From contig NC_133223.1 in assembly GCF_040436345.1 (NCBI RefSeq), positions 25,980,410-26,044,409 on the forward strand: a DNA stretch of 64,000 nucleotides. Direction: 5' to 3'. Shown piece by piece: positions 1 to 12,408 of the stretch. Both the position numbers and the translations under genes were made by a program. The notes below the pieces were generated by a model. The model saw nothing but the letters and a program-made list of their open reading frames with translations, was not told the DNA's origin and made no database searches. Each line of letters begins with the position of its first letter. The stretch's first letter is position 1. The DNA comes from Pagrus major. Taxonomy: Eukaryota > Chordata > Actinopteri > Spariformes > Sparidae.

Positions 1-110
1 ATCTGAAATACGCCCTTCTGTATGAGTATTTGTATGATAACACTTGTAGTACTTTTGCTTCTGTACAATGTTAAACACATGACTTCTACTTGTTGATTAT
101 TTCTACTTAA

Positions 111-445
111 AGAGGCACTATGTAGTTTTTGAGAAGCAATTCCAACTCAGACTTTTAATATTTACAGTATTAATGAGGTAATAATACAAACTCAGAAATA
201 TTTATTTGTTCTATCACTGAATAAACAAGCTGATCTCAGAGGAAAACAAAGTCCCCAGAACACTGTTTGAAGCTAGAAAGGTGGCAGGGTCCGCCACGTG
301 TAAACTAACAGTATGAAATTGCGTTGTGCTTTAAAGTCAGTTTGTTTATTCGGTTTATTCAGTCATGAAAACAAAGAGTTTGTTTATTTAGGCATAAAAA
401 AGTCTTCTGATTAAAAGTTCTTCCCCAAAACTAGACAGTGCCCCT
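111..445. mobile_element. TTAA-flanked MITE, complete copy A
   Basis: Terminal inverted repeats of about 26 bp start AGAGGCACTATG on the left and, read from the right end inward, AGGGGCACTGTC. Each end abuts TTAA (107-110 and 446-449), consistent with a TTAA target duplication. The interior has no coding capacity, so this is a non-autonomous DNA element. Related copies lie at 4773-4967 and 21535-21982. The TTAA flank recalls piggyBac-like elements, but the termini are not the piggyBac CCC type, so the superfamily is left open. Confidence 0.7.
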
Positions 446-519
446 TTAAGTGTCTGTGTTCACCACTGTAGGTCAGTGGATGGACCTTTTTATTTCTGAA
501 TGCTGGCAGGAGAAGTGGT

Positions 520-984
520 CTGCTTTATATAAACATAGCACTAATTCTCCAAACTGGACAAGTGGTTAAGAAGAACAGGAGCCAGAATAGCTCGTCTTAC
601 CTGTAAATAGGTTATCAATGGCAGCCCAGGACTAAAAACAACACCCACTGACTGGATCACCGATCGGCTCTCTGATTGGCCGGCTCGCCTGTCACTCAGG
701 TGCCGCACTCGCTGGTTCGCTTGTGACTTTACGCAGCGCGACTAATCTTCGTCTCGGCTGCAGCCACAGGATCGTGTCGCATCGAGGAGCCGACGGAGCA
801 TCTGTTGGAATACAAGTTCGGTCCGAAAAGCCCAAATCTTCGTCCTCTATCCCGACCACAAATGGAGTTTCAATCGCTGTCGTGACTGTTCCTCCGCCGC
901 CTCTCACCCCGCAGAAGACTGCGTTGAAGTTGCAGCAGCAGCAGCAGCAGCATCCACAGCACCGCGGCTCTCTCCTCCGCAGCC
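520..984 (+). promoter_or_regulatory. cdk5r2: cdk5r2 promoter and 5' UTR region
   Basis: The DNA becomes GC- and CpG-rich from about 660. An inverted CCAAT box (ATTGG) is at 675-679 and an AT-rich TATA-like stretch (TTATATAAAC) near 526. Either could set the transcription start, which cannot be fixed from sequence alone. A run of about seven CAG triplets (932-952) would lie in the 5' UTR. The ATG at 985 follows the favourable context GCAGCC. Confidence 0.45.
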
Positions 985-1863
985 ATGGGAACCGTCCTGT
1001 CCATATCACCGGCCACCAAGAAGGCGTCGATCATGGACGCCGAGCTGGCGGGGGATGCTGTGAAGAACGACAAGAGCCTGAAGCGCCACTCGATGTTCGT
1101 GTCTCTCTCCTGGAAGAAGCTGGTGGCCAGCTCGGCCAAGAAGAGCGCAAAGAAAGTGACCCCGAACCTGCTGGCCCCTCCGACCAACCAGGTGGCTCAG
1201 CTCAACAGCGAGAACATCCGGAAAACGCACCAAACCGAGGAGAAGAAACCCAAAGTGCCGATCCCGGTACCGGTGCCCACGGTGCCCACGCAGAACAACG
1301 AGACCGCGGTCCAAAACGGGAGGCTCTCCACCGTCAAGAAGCAGTCCAGCAGCCTGTCTCTGGTGTCGCCTCGGCGGATAGTCATCCAGGCTTCCACCGG
1401 GGAGCTGCTGCGCTGTTTGGGGGACTTCATGTGCCGCAGGTGTTTCAAACTGAAGGAGCTGAACAGCGGGGAGGTGATCCTCTGGTTCCGCAACATCGAC
1501 CGGACTCTTTTGCTCCAGGGCTGGCAGGACCAGGGCTTCATCACGCCGGCGAACGTGGTGTTCGTGTACCTGCTGTGCGAGGACACGGTGGCGGACAGCA
1601 TCGACAGCCCGGCCGAGCTGCAGGGCACCTTTCAGACTTGCCTCTACCTCGCCTACTCCTACATGGGCAACGAGATCTCCTACCCGCTCAAGCCGTTCAT
1701 GATCGACGCGAACAAGGACGTTTTCTGGGAGACGTCGCTCCGGATCATCGACAGGCTGAGTGCCAAAATGCTGCAGCTGAACGCGGACCCGCACTTTTTC
1801 ACGCAGGTCTTCCAGGACCTGAAAAACCAGCGAGACAGCAGCGAGTCCAACCTGGACCGCTGA
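985..1863 (+). CDS. cdk5r2: Cyclin-dependent kinase 5 activator 2 (p39), single exon
   Basis: Regulatory subunit that binds and activates Cdk5, mainly in post-mitotic neurons, where the kinase acts in migration, neurite growth and synapse function. The 292-residue frame opens with MGTVLS, the N-myristoylation signal that tethers p35/p39 to membranes. A basic stretch with SAKKSAKKVTPN follows around residues 50-65. The conserved Cdk5-binding cyclin-like fold runs from about residue 135 (ASTGELLRCLGDF) through LLQGWQDQGFITPANVVF and SYMGNEISYPLKPF to FTQVFQDLKN, ending in NLDR. The VPVPTVP linker and LRCLGDF and ADPHFFTQVFQDLKN blocks match p39 better than p35 from my memory of the human proteins. 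It is shorter than human p39 (about 367 residues), mostly through loss of low-complexity linkers. No intron is needed, as in mammals. I am sure of the family; the a/b teleost paralogue is not resolved. Confidence 0.95.
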   Translation: MGTVLSISPATKKASIMDAELAGDAVKNDKSLKRHSMFVSLSWKKLVASSAKKSAKKVTPNLLAPPTNQVAQLNSENIRKTHQTEEKKPKVPIPVPVPTVPTQNNETAVQNGRLSTVKKQSSSLSLVSPRRIVIQASTGELLRCLGDFMCRRCFKLKELNSGEVILWFRNIDRTLLLQGWQDQGFITPANVVFVYLLCEDTVADSIDSPAELQGTFQTCLYLAYSYMGNEISYPLKPFMIDANKDVFWETSLRIIDRLSAKMLQLNADPHFFTQVFQDLKNQRDSSESNLDR

Positions 1864-3715
1864 GACGGAGGGACGCTGGTGTTTTTCCCTTTTTTAATTT
1901 AAAAGATGAATGTTTTTTGCTAAATCACATAAAGGTGGTTTTGAATTGTTAAAAGCCGGCGATGAAGGCATCTCACGTCTGGGCTCTAATGATGTTACAC
2001 AACCAGGTGTTTAGGCTACAGTTGTAGGAGACTTCATAAAAAAAAAAATGCATGCCAATGGTATATTGTCCTCTTTTGTGTTGTCCCTTGAGTGTCGCAG
2101 GGATTGACTTCATGGTACACATCACCTCCTGAGGGACACTATTAGTCTACTAACTAAACAGTGTCAGTAATCCTCCTTCTAATCTATTTATTTATAGCTG
2201 TTTTTTTGGAGGGGACTGCCAAAAAAATTTTCCTCTGGTGGACATTTCACTGATAATCTTTTGTGCTACCATCCATCCATCCATCCATCCATCCATCCAT
2301 TCATCCATCCATGATCAGCCTACATGCTGGGTAGGTGAGAGGATGTCGCAGTGAGGACCAGAAATAGATCTGGTGTGAAGGAGTGGAGAGGAGAGGAGGA
2401 GCTGTCCGAGGTGCTGACCTGTGCGGACATTTCTTTCCCACCGCTCCCTGCTATTTTTGAGTCACCTCGCCACAAACGGAGCCAAGCAGTGGCTTAAGAG
2501 GAACCAGAGTCAGCTCAGAAAAACACCTTCGGCACACAGGCTGTAAAGCCTTGTAAGCAGAGGTGTACAGCATATTCTGTTATATTTTAATCCTCTGCCG
2601 GCTTATAGGTGCAGTAAGCTGCAGACATGCAACAGATATCGGAAGCAAGTGTTTGTTGGGCAGCTGGGGGTGCAAAAGCTGTAGTTTCCCACGTGTAAAA
2701 GCTGTGTATGGCTGTCTCGTTTGTGTTTTAAAAAAGCTTCTTCATAAAAAAAAAATCTGTTTTTGCCTGCCAACTGTAAGTGTGAAGATGGTTCATGCCG
2801 ATAATGAGGATAAGGCGAAGAAATGTATAAGCAGAAAAGGGAGAATCGCTCCCCCTTTTGAATGTATAAGATAAACTGCACTAAATGGGCCCTTAGGTGG
2901 CCACACAGCAAGATTACCGAGCCTCTGTTGTGTATTTCTGCCCAGTACACCGCAGAGGTCGACATAAGTAAAGACTGAACGGAATGTAAAGTTTTAAAAG
3001 AGGTTTTTTTAATGTAAATCTCATACGTGCCAACTATTTAATGCTACTGGCCTGAATCTATATGGTTTACATGTACATATCCTGCATTGTGAATCCGCTC
3101 TTTATGGTATTTGCCTGTTTTTGAAGGCGTGTGATGTAGTTCAAGCACAACAACAACAAACAACAACAACAAATAGAGCCTAACTGGTCAATGCTTTTGT
3201 AAATGTTGCCAGGTTCAGTTGGCAACAGTCGTTTTCCCGAAGGATTGTAAATACTTGGATGTGAAGATCTCATCGTCATTCGCAAAAACATCATCGCAGT
3301 TTCTATAAGCTAAAAAAGTGATTTGGGCATACAGTGTTCAGTATTATGCTCCATGTTAAGTGGTCATCGTGGTGTTGTGTTGTGTTGTGAACCCATTGCT
3401 TGGAAAGTTGAATTTTAATGCTGCTATTTTTTGCACAGCTGAGAACAAACCTTTGATGTTTTTGCACAGTGGTATAACATTAACGGTCGTGTACCAGTGT
3501 TTCCTTTCAGTCAAGTCTCGCTCTAGGATGATCACCTGTGAATCTTTTTGTACAGTCCTTTTTTTTTTTCTTCCTATATGTCCGCTATTGATATTTAGAT
3601 GTGTGTGTGTGTCGTCTGTGGTGTCACGCCACAGTTGCATCCACTCTCTCTACATGTTAATAAATGGTCAGTGCAGTAATTGTTTATGATGACCATGATG
3701 AAATAAATCCAAACT
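1864..3715 (+). other. cdk5r2: Probable cdk5r2 3' UTR
   Basis: No open frame of note. The stretch is unlike the repeat-rich DNA that begins at about 3775. Candidate poly(A) signals AATAAA occur near 3658 and 3700, the latter followed by T-rich sequence. Long 3' UTRs are typical of CDK5R genes. A (CATC)n array sits inside. The 3' end is an inference without transcript data. Confidence 0.4.
2269..2312. repeat. (CATC)n microsatellite
   Basis: About eleven tetranucleotide units with one TCAT interruption, inside the presumed cdk5r2 3' UTR. Confidence 0.9.
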
Positions 3716-3774
3716 TGTGTAGGATCTCTCATCTCTCTCGCATTGTTTGTTCAGGTAATGCTTTGTAGATATTA

Positions 3775-4349
3775 TCTACTCACCCCATGCTGATGGAAAG
3801 TTGGGTGAAGTTTTGTAGTCCACAAAACATTTTTTGGAGCTCTTAATCAGCTTTAGTGGATGGGGACTTCAAAACATAAAAACACAGCGGAAAAATAACA
3901 TAAAATGGCTCCATATGGCTCGTCCAGCAAAATCCAAGTCTCCGAAATTCTTGAAAAATGTTATTTACATTTTTTAACATGCAGTCAAGCTCTGCACCGA
4001 CATCAGACGCTAACGCTTTTAGCTCAGCAGCTACAGTGAAGATTTCTGCTTTAAAAAAAGGGTGTAAATAACATGTTTTTCAAATCAACTTGTGATCTCA
4101 TGTCTTCTGGAGACCTGAATTATGCTGGACAAGCTGTATGTAGCCACTTTATGGTTGTTTTTAGTTGTTTTTATACGTTTTGAAACAAGTCCCCATCTGC
4201 TTCAGTTGTTTGGGAGAATGCTGCCACGCTGCTTTGCTTTGAAGCTCCAGAAATGTTTTGTGGACTACGAAACTTCACCTGACGTTCCATCGGCATGGGG
4301 GCGAGCAGATAGTGACTGGATTTTCATTTTTTGGTGAACTTATCCTTTA
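3775..4349. mobile_element. Foldback DNA element, about 575 bp
   Basis: The two halves are long imperfect inverted copies: the left arm has CTCACCCCATGCTGATGGAA and TTTTGTAGTCCACAAAACAT, and the right arm read on the minus strand has the equivalent blocks in the same order, including GATGGGGACTT. The right end terminates in AAGTTCACC-type sequence next to TTAA. No protein is encoded. This fold is widespread in percomorph genomes as far as I recall. Confidence 0.7.
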
Positions 4350-4772
4350 ATGGTTATGTGTATGTTATAACTGCAAGTAATTATTATTTTTTATGATCAA
4401 ATCATCCTCAGATTATTTACACGATTAATCGATTAACTGTTTAATCTATATTAAAAAAAATGCTCATCATAATTTCTCAAAGCAACATGTAACGTCTTCA
4501 AATTGCTAATTTTGTCCAACTAACAGTCCAAAAACCGAAAGACTCTTCATTGATGTTGGTGAAGATGGGATATCTAAGTGCGATACAAAGGCAACTGGAC
4601 TCGCTTGAGTTTCTTGAAGCGGTTCTGAGATCTGAAGAAGCCTCTTGGATGAGAGGTGAACCGTCCTCAAGAACCTCAGGCAAGTCCGGCTGCCTTTGTG
4701 TAGCACTTCAATAGACTCTTCACTTACTGTCAGAAAAAATGACAAAGAAAAGCAGCACATCCTTACATTTAA

Positions 4773-4967
4773 AGGGGCACTATGTAGTTTCGGAGAAGAA
4801 GTTCCTACTCGGGATTTTAATATTTACAATATTAATTAGGTAATAATACAAACTCAGAAATATTTATTTTTTCCATAACTGAATAAACAAGCTGTTCTCA
4901 GGGGAAAATTAGGTCCCAGAACCCTGCTTGAAGCTAGAGAGGTGGCAGGGTCCGCCACATGTAAAAC
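4773..4967. mobile_element. TTAA-flanked MITE, truncated copy B
   Basis: Begins after TTAA (4769-4772) with AGGGGCACTATGTAG and follows copy A closely through CTGAATAAACAAGCTG to GGCAGGGTCCGCCAC. The right half and right terminal repeat are missing. Confidence 0.65.
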
Positions 4968-7900
4968 ATCAAATGTCAAAATAGATGACAATTTTCTTCG
5001 GTCAACCTATCACTGCAGCTCTAGTCAGTGTTCACTACCGTATGCAGTATACCTTAATGTGTGAGAGCGTACATGTTTGTACAAACCTTGCAGTTTGCTC
5101 AAGAAGTAATTACCTTGGACAGCCTCTTATCTACTCACACACCGCTCGCTAATCCGTTGATTTGCAGCAGGGAACCCTTGGGACATGGTTATGCAATACA
5201 AAATAAGTCCATGACGAATATGCTTACTGGGATGATAGCATACTGTAGGTTGCCATGAGACAGAAACTCATGAGACCTCACTGGTTGCCATGAAACTAAA
5301 AAAAAAACTCATCAGATAGAGTATTCATGCACAGGAAAGTTTATGATTTTTGGCCCCCTAAATTTGGTTTGAGTGTAAGCAAAGCTCAATTACATCCTGG
5401 AGTATGTTGCAGTAGATCTACCTGTGCCGTGCAGCGAGAACAGTGGAGTAAGCTGACACATATAGAGGATATTTTTGGTGTCCTATCTGTGTGTCGAGGG
5501 TATTCTAATCGGGGCCACGGACTGAAATGGGAGCACAGAAACTAAACAGTGACAAAGTAAACTGCCAACAAAAAAAGAAGAAGAAAATGTGAGAAGGAAT
5601 CCATATTTATCAATCTGCTGAACTGATCTCACTCTCTACATTATTGACATGTGCAAAATGGATGAAGGTTTTTTAAAATATGCCTCTACAGATGATCAGA
5701 AGCTTCCCGTAGCTCAGATCACGGATACATTGCTGATATGCTGTATGAGAGAATGGAGCTGGATTGATCAGGGCTTCCTCCTGTTTTTTTATGAATAAGC
5801 CACGTGGGCTGCAGGGTTGCTTCATGTGATTGGTTAGAATCTGCTGCAGTCTCAGAACTGTCTGTGACTCTCTCTCTCTCCCTCTCCCCTCTGTGTGTTT
5901 GTCTTATAGGGACATACAGTATCTATTTACAGAGCTAAGGAAAAAAAAAAAAGCGGATAGAAAATGACAAAAACAACTTGACAGAAAGGGAATGGGTGTG
6001 AAGTAGTTTGAGACGTGGGTAGAGACAGGGAGGGTGGAAAGAAAGTGGAACAGGGAAACAGAGAATTTAGAAGAAAAAAAAACATAAAGGGGGTGAATGA
6101 GAGCACGGAGAGGAACAGGTCTCATTCATTTACTGCAGTCTTATGTCAGTCTGGCGATAGTAAACAGTAGGATCAAAACCTCGTTTCCTTACTCGGAGAG
6201 GAGAAACTTAATCGAAATCTATTTTGACTGCAAATTGTCAAATGTTAATGAATAAGGGAACGGTTTGTTCTTGATAATCCCAACTCACGTACTGTTACAT
6301 CTGCAAAACATGACATATAATCACTTAATTGATCAATTTCTAGTGTTTAAAGCAGAATATGATATGAAATCCAGCTTTAATCGCTGCCACCAACACTCAT
6401 TTAGCATCAGTTTCAACTTTCAGAGACTTAGTCATATGATCTGTGAGGTCAAACAGTTACAGGAATCGGTGGAAAACAGCACATCACGATGGTCAAAATA
6501 GCTTTTTCTCATAATAGTTGAGTTTTTCTTTTTTCCAAGTCTTTACAGGTTGACTCCATGGCAGAATCCTGCAGCAGCAGCAGCAGCGTTATGTAATAGC
6601 TTCCCAGCGCTGCGTTTTTGAGTCTTCTCTTTATTATTAAGATTCAGCCAGGGTCTCCTGCATATCTGTCTCCCAGCCGGCTTTCAGCATTCTTTCTCTG
6701 CTGTGTCTCTATAGTAACGGGTAGGTAAGTGAATGAGAGCAGGACAAAGTGAGAGCTGTGTGGGGCTGAGCGTGGGCTGAACCACTGCACAACACGTACG
6801 TGCATGTACACACTGCTGTGAGCAAGAAGAAGACACTCGCGCAGTGTTTTGTGAGCGTCTGTCGGTGCAGGCATGTCTCCGACTCCTCCACATCGAGCCA
6901 CTCTCGGTCTCTTCTGAGGTACATCTGCCTCTGTGCTGCTGGATTTGTCCTCTTTGTGTCATCAGCAACAGTGCAGTTCATTCTCTGCATGATCAACAAC
7001 ATCATCACATTGTTTTTTTGTCCGACAGTTGAGGCTTCGAGGGAATATTCCATCATATTAAGGTTTCTTAAATCTATGATGCTTTCAGGTACGAACACAT
7101 AATCAAAATGCACCAAATACCTGTCAATAACCGTGATGCTAGAGTGCATGTAAACACACTCAATGTGTGTAGGCGGCAGTGTTATTTAAAAGAAAAAAAA
7201 AAACTGAAATTGCATTCTCTATTTTATTTTCCATTACGTAACACAGTACAGTCATTCACTTAAAAGGTCTTAATGTGTTCGAGGCCACAGGTTGTCAGAG
7301 TGGGAGGAGGGCCTCCCTGGGGGGAGGGCTCCTAACAGCTTCCGGGGAGGCTCAGCGAATAGAAGTGAGATTAAATTAGTCATTACATTACTTATCACAA
7401 GCAGATCACATCGAATAGTCTAAATGTGTCTGATTTGGTGAATTCTTCCCATTTTCCTAGGATCAGAAAAATAAATGTATGAGGACAGAGCTTTCGTTGT
7501 AGTGTGAAGTTGTGTCAAACAGCAGTTTTGGGCTAACTGGATCACATAACTCAATCATGATCTCGAGGCATCCAAGCGAAATTACGCAAGTAAACTAAGG
7601 AGCCGCCTATTTCCACGCTTTGTCTCAGTGGAGGCCCCAAAACTCAGACTGAAAACCCACTGTTTCAGGCCATCCCGCAGGGAACAGGTTGTATACTGCC
7701 ACAGTTCAGTCTTCTGTATGGCAGAGCTATTCAACTGGCGGCCCGTGGGCTGAATGCAACCCTTTAATAAACTCATTCCCGCCCTTTGATCGCTTTGTTA
7801 GTTGGCTAATTAGCCCATTCCTCGGTTTTGTCCGTTGCTAAGCACAAACATACACTTATTTCATTATAAAGGTTTCAACCCAGGATGTTTACGAAGACGT

Positions 7901-8056
7901 TTAGAGAGAAGATATATGATAAAAAAAACTAATAAAGATGAGCTCATGTGCACATTTCAGAGGTCTGTATGTTGTAAGCAGTCCCCCAAAGAGACACTTC
8001 TCAGGTGGTTTCTGTCAAGTAACTGTTAGACAGTCCAAAGAGCTGAAATTAGTATT
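4968..8056. other. Intergenic, no gene recognised
   Basis: No coding sequence, RNA gene or strong conserved block seen on either strand. Short polypyrimidine and poly(A) runs occur (5870-5950, 6070-6085). The stretch 7720-7790 (ACTGGCGGCCCGTGGGC) resembles the ends of hAT-like fish repeats, but too little remains to classify. Confidence 0.5.
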
Positions 8057-9280
8057 CAGTGATGGAATGTAACTAAGTACATTTACTCAAGTACTGCACT
8101 TAAGTTTGCTTGAGTATTTTTGTTTTACTGCAACTTGATACTTCCAGTCAACTACATGTTGGAGGCAAATATTGGAATTTTGACTCCACTACAATTATTT
8201 GATTTTACTACTAATTATTTCTATTTTCACTTGTACTTTTAATACTTAAGTACGTATATTATATAGATGGACTGTCTATCTATTCATATGGGTGACTTTC
8301 ACTTTTACTAAAGTAATATTTGAACATTATATCTTCACTTTTACTCAAGTATGTCTTTTGGGTACTTACTGTAAAACAACTTTAATATTGCACAAGAAAA
8401 CAAAAGTCAAAGAAAATCTTGTTGATTTGTGTAGCAGGACTTTTTTTTTTCTTTCTATTCTTTCCTATCAAATTAATCACTATGACCCCTGAGATTTATT
8501 GATTGACTGGGAACCACTGGACTAAACTACATACTGTATTTTAAATGGTGAACGGTGGCTCTAATTAAATTATCTTACGTTTATCAACAGTAAAATTAAG
8601 CACTGATGAATCAGTATTAAAGGGTAACTCCACCAACTTTACACATTTAAGTGCTTTTACAGGTCTTTTACAAAGTACTACTGAATATGTGAACAGGTAG
8701 TATAAAGCCTTTTGTGGCTCCAGAGGAAGCTGCATGTAATCTGATAAATTCCCTTTCAGTGATGTCACTCAGTGGCTAAGTTGCATTGTGGGTAATGTAG
8801 GCACCATGTTATGAAAAGCACTCCTGAAACACTGTTGGATTCATTATGGATAGTTTACAAATGATGAACAAATGATCAAAATTGACACAGCAGACCCAGA
8901 AATATCACCTTTTTTTATTCCACGCTTTTCTTCATCCTTTTCAATCTTGGCGCCTACATTACCCACAATGCAACTTAGCCACTGAGTGACATCCCTGACG
9001 GCAATTAACCAGATAACATGCAGTAGTGCTCCTCAATATCTGTGAATACACTTGTCAGTATCACATATCTCAGTCAGCTACAGGGGAAATTTTACTGCAG
9101 ATCCAGTACTTGTTACTCTGAATTATATTTTACTGATGACTTTTTTTTTGTACTTGTACTTCAGTGGAATTCTTATTTCAGTACCTTCGCTTGTAATGTA
9201 TTGTGGGAGTATTCTGACTTTAATATATTGGTGTTCGTACTCTGAGAAAAAGATCTGCTTCTGATACCTCTTCCCTCGCG
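8057..9280 (+). repeat. Old interspersed repeat interrupted by a foldback element
   Basis: The left part (from GTGATGGAATGTAACTAAG at 8061, with ACTCAAGTACTGCACTTAAG) and the right part (about 9100-9280, ending GATCTGCTTCTGATACCTCT) are the two ends of a very common teleost repeat with alternating TACTTTTACTT-type motifs. A second copy in opposite orientation is at 46680-46960. The middle is filled by the foldback element at 8621-9056. Confidence 0.6.
8621..9056. mobile_element. Foldback element, nested copy
   Basis: Starts after TTAA (8617-8620) with AGGGTAACTCCACC. The left arm carries GTGGCTCCAGAGGAAGCTGC and CACTCAGTGGCTAAGTTGCA; the right arm has the reverse complement of the second block around 8970-8990. 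The far right terminus is degraded. Same family as 11970-12408. Confidence 0.7.
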
Positions 9281-9289
9281 TGGTTAAAG

Positions 9290-10295
9290 ACAGTGGAAAA
9301 CGGTTTTGTAACTTAAATAAGAATAACATCTTTACACGCTCCAGAGTTTATTATCCTGTCTCTTGGAAAAGGATTCTCTCTGACGTTACATTCGCCTGCT
9401 TCACCTGAATGGAAAAAGGCCAAATCCAGACCACCTCAGGAAGGGGATTATGTCTATTTTGCTGTCCTCTTGCTACATAACCACCCCGCTAATCTCTTTA
9501 ACTAGATTACTCCAGTGTGGAGTTGCAGTAACAGGCAGTTGGTCACCACTTGTACATAACAGGGTGAAGTCAGCCTCGGTAGGGAAAAAAAATCTTGACT
9601 CACTTCATAGTTCAGTTCACTGAAGGTGAGTCATCTACCGTCACTGTATATGTTATATAATGTTGTGTAAAATGTTCCCCTTTTTTATATTCTGGTTGTT
9701 ATACAATAAGTAACAAACCCAGAACAGTGTAATAATTCCTTCATTCATCACACACCTCCACAGTGTTCATTGTTATTTTCTCCTCTAATTTTACTGGTGA
9801 ATCACTTCACACCACATGTATCTGCATGATTATTCATCCGTTTAATCTTACGTAACAGACAAAATCTGACCTTGGATTTCGTAGTATAGAGGTACTTCAA
9901 TCCCCAGACCATTATCTAAATTGACACATTAACATGTCAGAGGCAAACCATCACCTGTTGCCTGTCTTCCCGCTTATTATTTGAGACACTTATAACTCAA
10001 ATTGCAACGGACGATTGCTCTCATAGAATGTAGTCTGATGGATTTTTAATCATGGTGAGGCTTATTCATGGAAAAAAGATATAAAAAGGGTCTTGTGATG
10101 CTGAACAGCTCTTGAAAAGTTTGTGTTGTTTCAGTGCAGTTGCCAGGATAAGGTGTTGGAACTAAAAGTTTCTGCAAACCACTGATACGTTCGCATTTGT
10201 ATGTGTCATAGGCTACATAACTCTTTCTGTGACCAAACGTTCATGTCTGCAGGTGGAGGGGATTGTGGTGGAGTCACATATGGAAAAACAGGGTC
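9290..10295. other. Intergenic, nothing recognised
   Basis: AT-rich single-copy-looking DNA; no gene, RNA or repeat that I can support. Confidence 0.4.
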
Positions 10296-10299
10296 TTTT

Positions 10300-10465
10300 T
10301 TTATGGGAAGTTGGGACATTTCTCGCTGTGTTGCTGGCAACAAAAAAAAGAGTGTTTGTAACAAGACCTCGGGACAATTTCCATGTTTGTTTCTGGCAAC
10401 AAAAAACTGATATTTTTGATGGCAAGTCGGGACATCTCTAGCCATGTTTGTGGCAACAAAACAGG
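10300..10465 (+). repeat. Degenerate tandem repeat, about three units
   Basis: The blocks TTGGGACATTTCTCGC, CGGGACAATTTCCATG and CGGGACATCTCTAGCC recur, each followed by GGCAACAAAA, at roughly 60-70 bp spacing. One unit also occurs inverted at 24860-24915, so it is a dispersed fish repeat rather than a local duplication only. Confidence 0.6.
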
Positions 10466-11969
10466 CACTTTAAGCCAAAATATGATGTTTTCCTAACCCT
10501 CACCAAGTGCTTTTTGTGCCCTAACCTAACCTGACCATAAGCACAGTGTTGTTAAAAGAAGAAGAAGAAAGAAAAAAGAAATTTAAAATTGAATCTAAAG
10601 AAACATCAAGATTCAACATTTCTGTGGTTTGCAGAAACGTACCTTGCCAACATTTATTCTGGCAATGGAGTCGGGTTGAGGCTCAGCGCCATCTTGAGAT
10701 TAATTGTCATCATAGTAGGGAAGTTGGGTGATTCTTGCCTTTTCACTTTGTTTTGATACCATGAATTTGAATCTCTTAGATCATTAAGTCGGTGCTAAAC
10801 AATGCCCAAATCTACTCAAAATAACACATCTCTTTGCCAGGAATGGTGTAGTCTCAATATCTTGACAGGGAAACTGTCTGCCAGTTTTTTACTCAGTTAT
10901 TTGAACATTTTTTAATAAATCAAAATCATGGCGACTGATTTTAACATGTTAAGAGTACTTCACGGGTTGTTTTTTTGTGTTTTTAGCCCACAGTATCTGG
11001 TTCTGTCTACAGACAAGTGGGTGCCTCAATAGTTCTTGACTTTTTCCTACATCTCTCTCTCCGTTGAGTCTCTCACCTTTCCCCACGCCTCCTTCTCTCT
11101 CCCTCTCATTCTCAAGTATATTTTAGCACCACGTAGGTGTGCTGTTCTAATTTAGTGGAGCCTTCATTACCACTCTCTCCAGCTGGAAGAATGACTCACT
11201 GGCTGCAACACTTCTCAAAGCCCCACAGAGCTACACTGACTCCCTCTCCCTGTGTACTGATAATGTGGGACAGACAGTACGGATTCTTCTCCCTGAACTC
11301 ATGACTCATGTTTGTCAGGATATAATGACATTTTCAGCAAATGTAATAAAACAAAAGTGATTTTTTAGAAAAGTTGTTTGCAGTAAATGTAACCCTTTGA
11401 AAACCCATTTATTCTCCGAAGGTTCCACACTGCACGACAGAATCGTATTTTGTCTCGGCACGTAATTGAATTTCAGCTAATTTAAATGAAGTTCCTGCCT
11501 CCTGCTCATCCTCAGATGCTCTGAGGCTTGAGGACCAGCAGCAGAACAGCAAACACTGTGTTCTTGAAAAATTATAAAATTCACTTTTATGTTTCAAGGT
11601 TTGATTTTCCAACACTGTGCAGTAACTTTGTCAGTTCTCAGTCACTTTGGAGCTTACCACCATCACCTGAACACACCTCCCGTGTTTGAAAGTGCATGAC
11701 TGCACAATAATTTAATATAATGCAAGATTGACATCAAAAAGTAAGGATCTTTAGTTCTCTGTGCTGGATTGCCTCAAGCGGTTTTGAATGTCTGAAAACA
11801 TACCAGTGCCAAGAATATACAAAAATACATTGATAACTTATCCAAATGTATGACTTGCTTAGGAAAATAACAATTGTGCAAAGCATAGGCTATGTGTAGT
11901 GTAAAAAAAAAAAATGGATCACCAGCAACCACAAATTTGTGATGTTTGTAATGTTTAAAATGCATTTAA
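10466..11969. other. Intergenic, nothing recognised
   Basis: No coding or RNA gene found. Pyrimidine-rich patch at 11045-11110. Confidence 0.4.
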
Positions 11970-12408
11970 AGGGTAACTCCACCAATTTTACACAGATCAG
12001 GTCTTGGGGAGTAACACTGCATATGTGAAAAAAGGAGTATAAAGCCGTTGTGGCTCCAGAGGAAGCTGCATGTAATTTGATAAACTGCCTCCAGTGATGT
12101 CTCTCAGTGGCATCTTGGGTAATGTAGGCGCCAGGTTTTGAAAAGGAAGAAGAAAGTGTGGAATAAAAAGAGGTGATATCTCTAAAAGGAGTGCAATATT
12201 AGACCTGTAGACTGCTTTTAAAACCTGGTGCCTACATTACCCACAATGCAGCTAAGCCACTGAGTGACATCACTGGAGGCAACTGATCAGATTATATGCA
12301 GCTTCCTCTGGAGCCACAAAGGCTTTATACTACTTCCTTTACATATGCAGCAGTACTCCCTGAGACCTGTAAACACACTTTAAAGTGTCAAATTGGTGGA
12401 GTTACCCT
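11970..12408. mobile_element. Foldback element with long near-perfect arms
   Basis: Left arm (11970-12138) and right arm (12228-12408) are inverted copies. Shared blocks include AGGGTAACTCCACCAATTT / inverted at the right end, GTGGCTCCAGAGGAAGCTGC, and GGGTAATGTAGGCGCCAGG. The left end abuts TTAA (11966-11969). No open frame. Transcribed, it would form an extended hairpin. Confidence 0.8.

Noticed and set aside
1006-1794. 262-codon minus-strand frame opposite cdk5r2
   Set aside because: Antisense shadow of a GC-rich gene; no domain.
723-1952. 409-codon plus-strand frame overlapping cdk5r2
   Set aside because: It is a shifted frame over the CpG-rich cdk5r2 coding region. Its composition is low-complexity and it has no recognisable domain, while the other frame encodes a clear p39.
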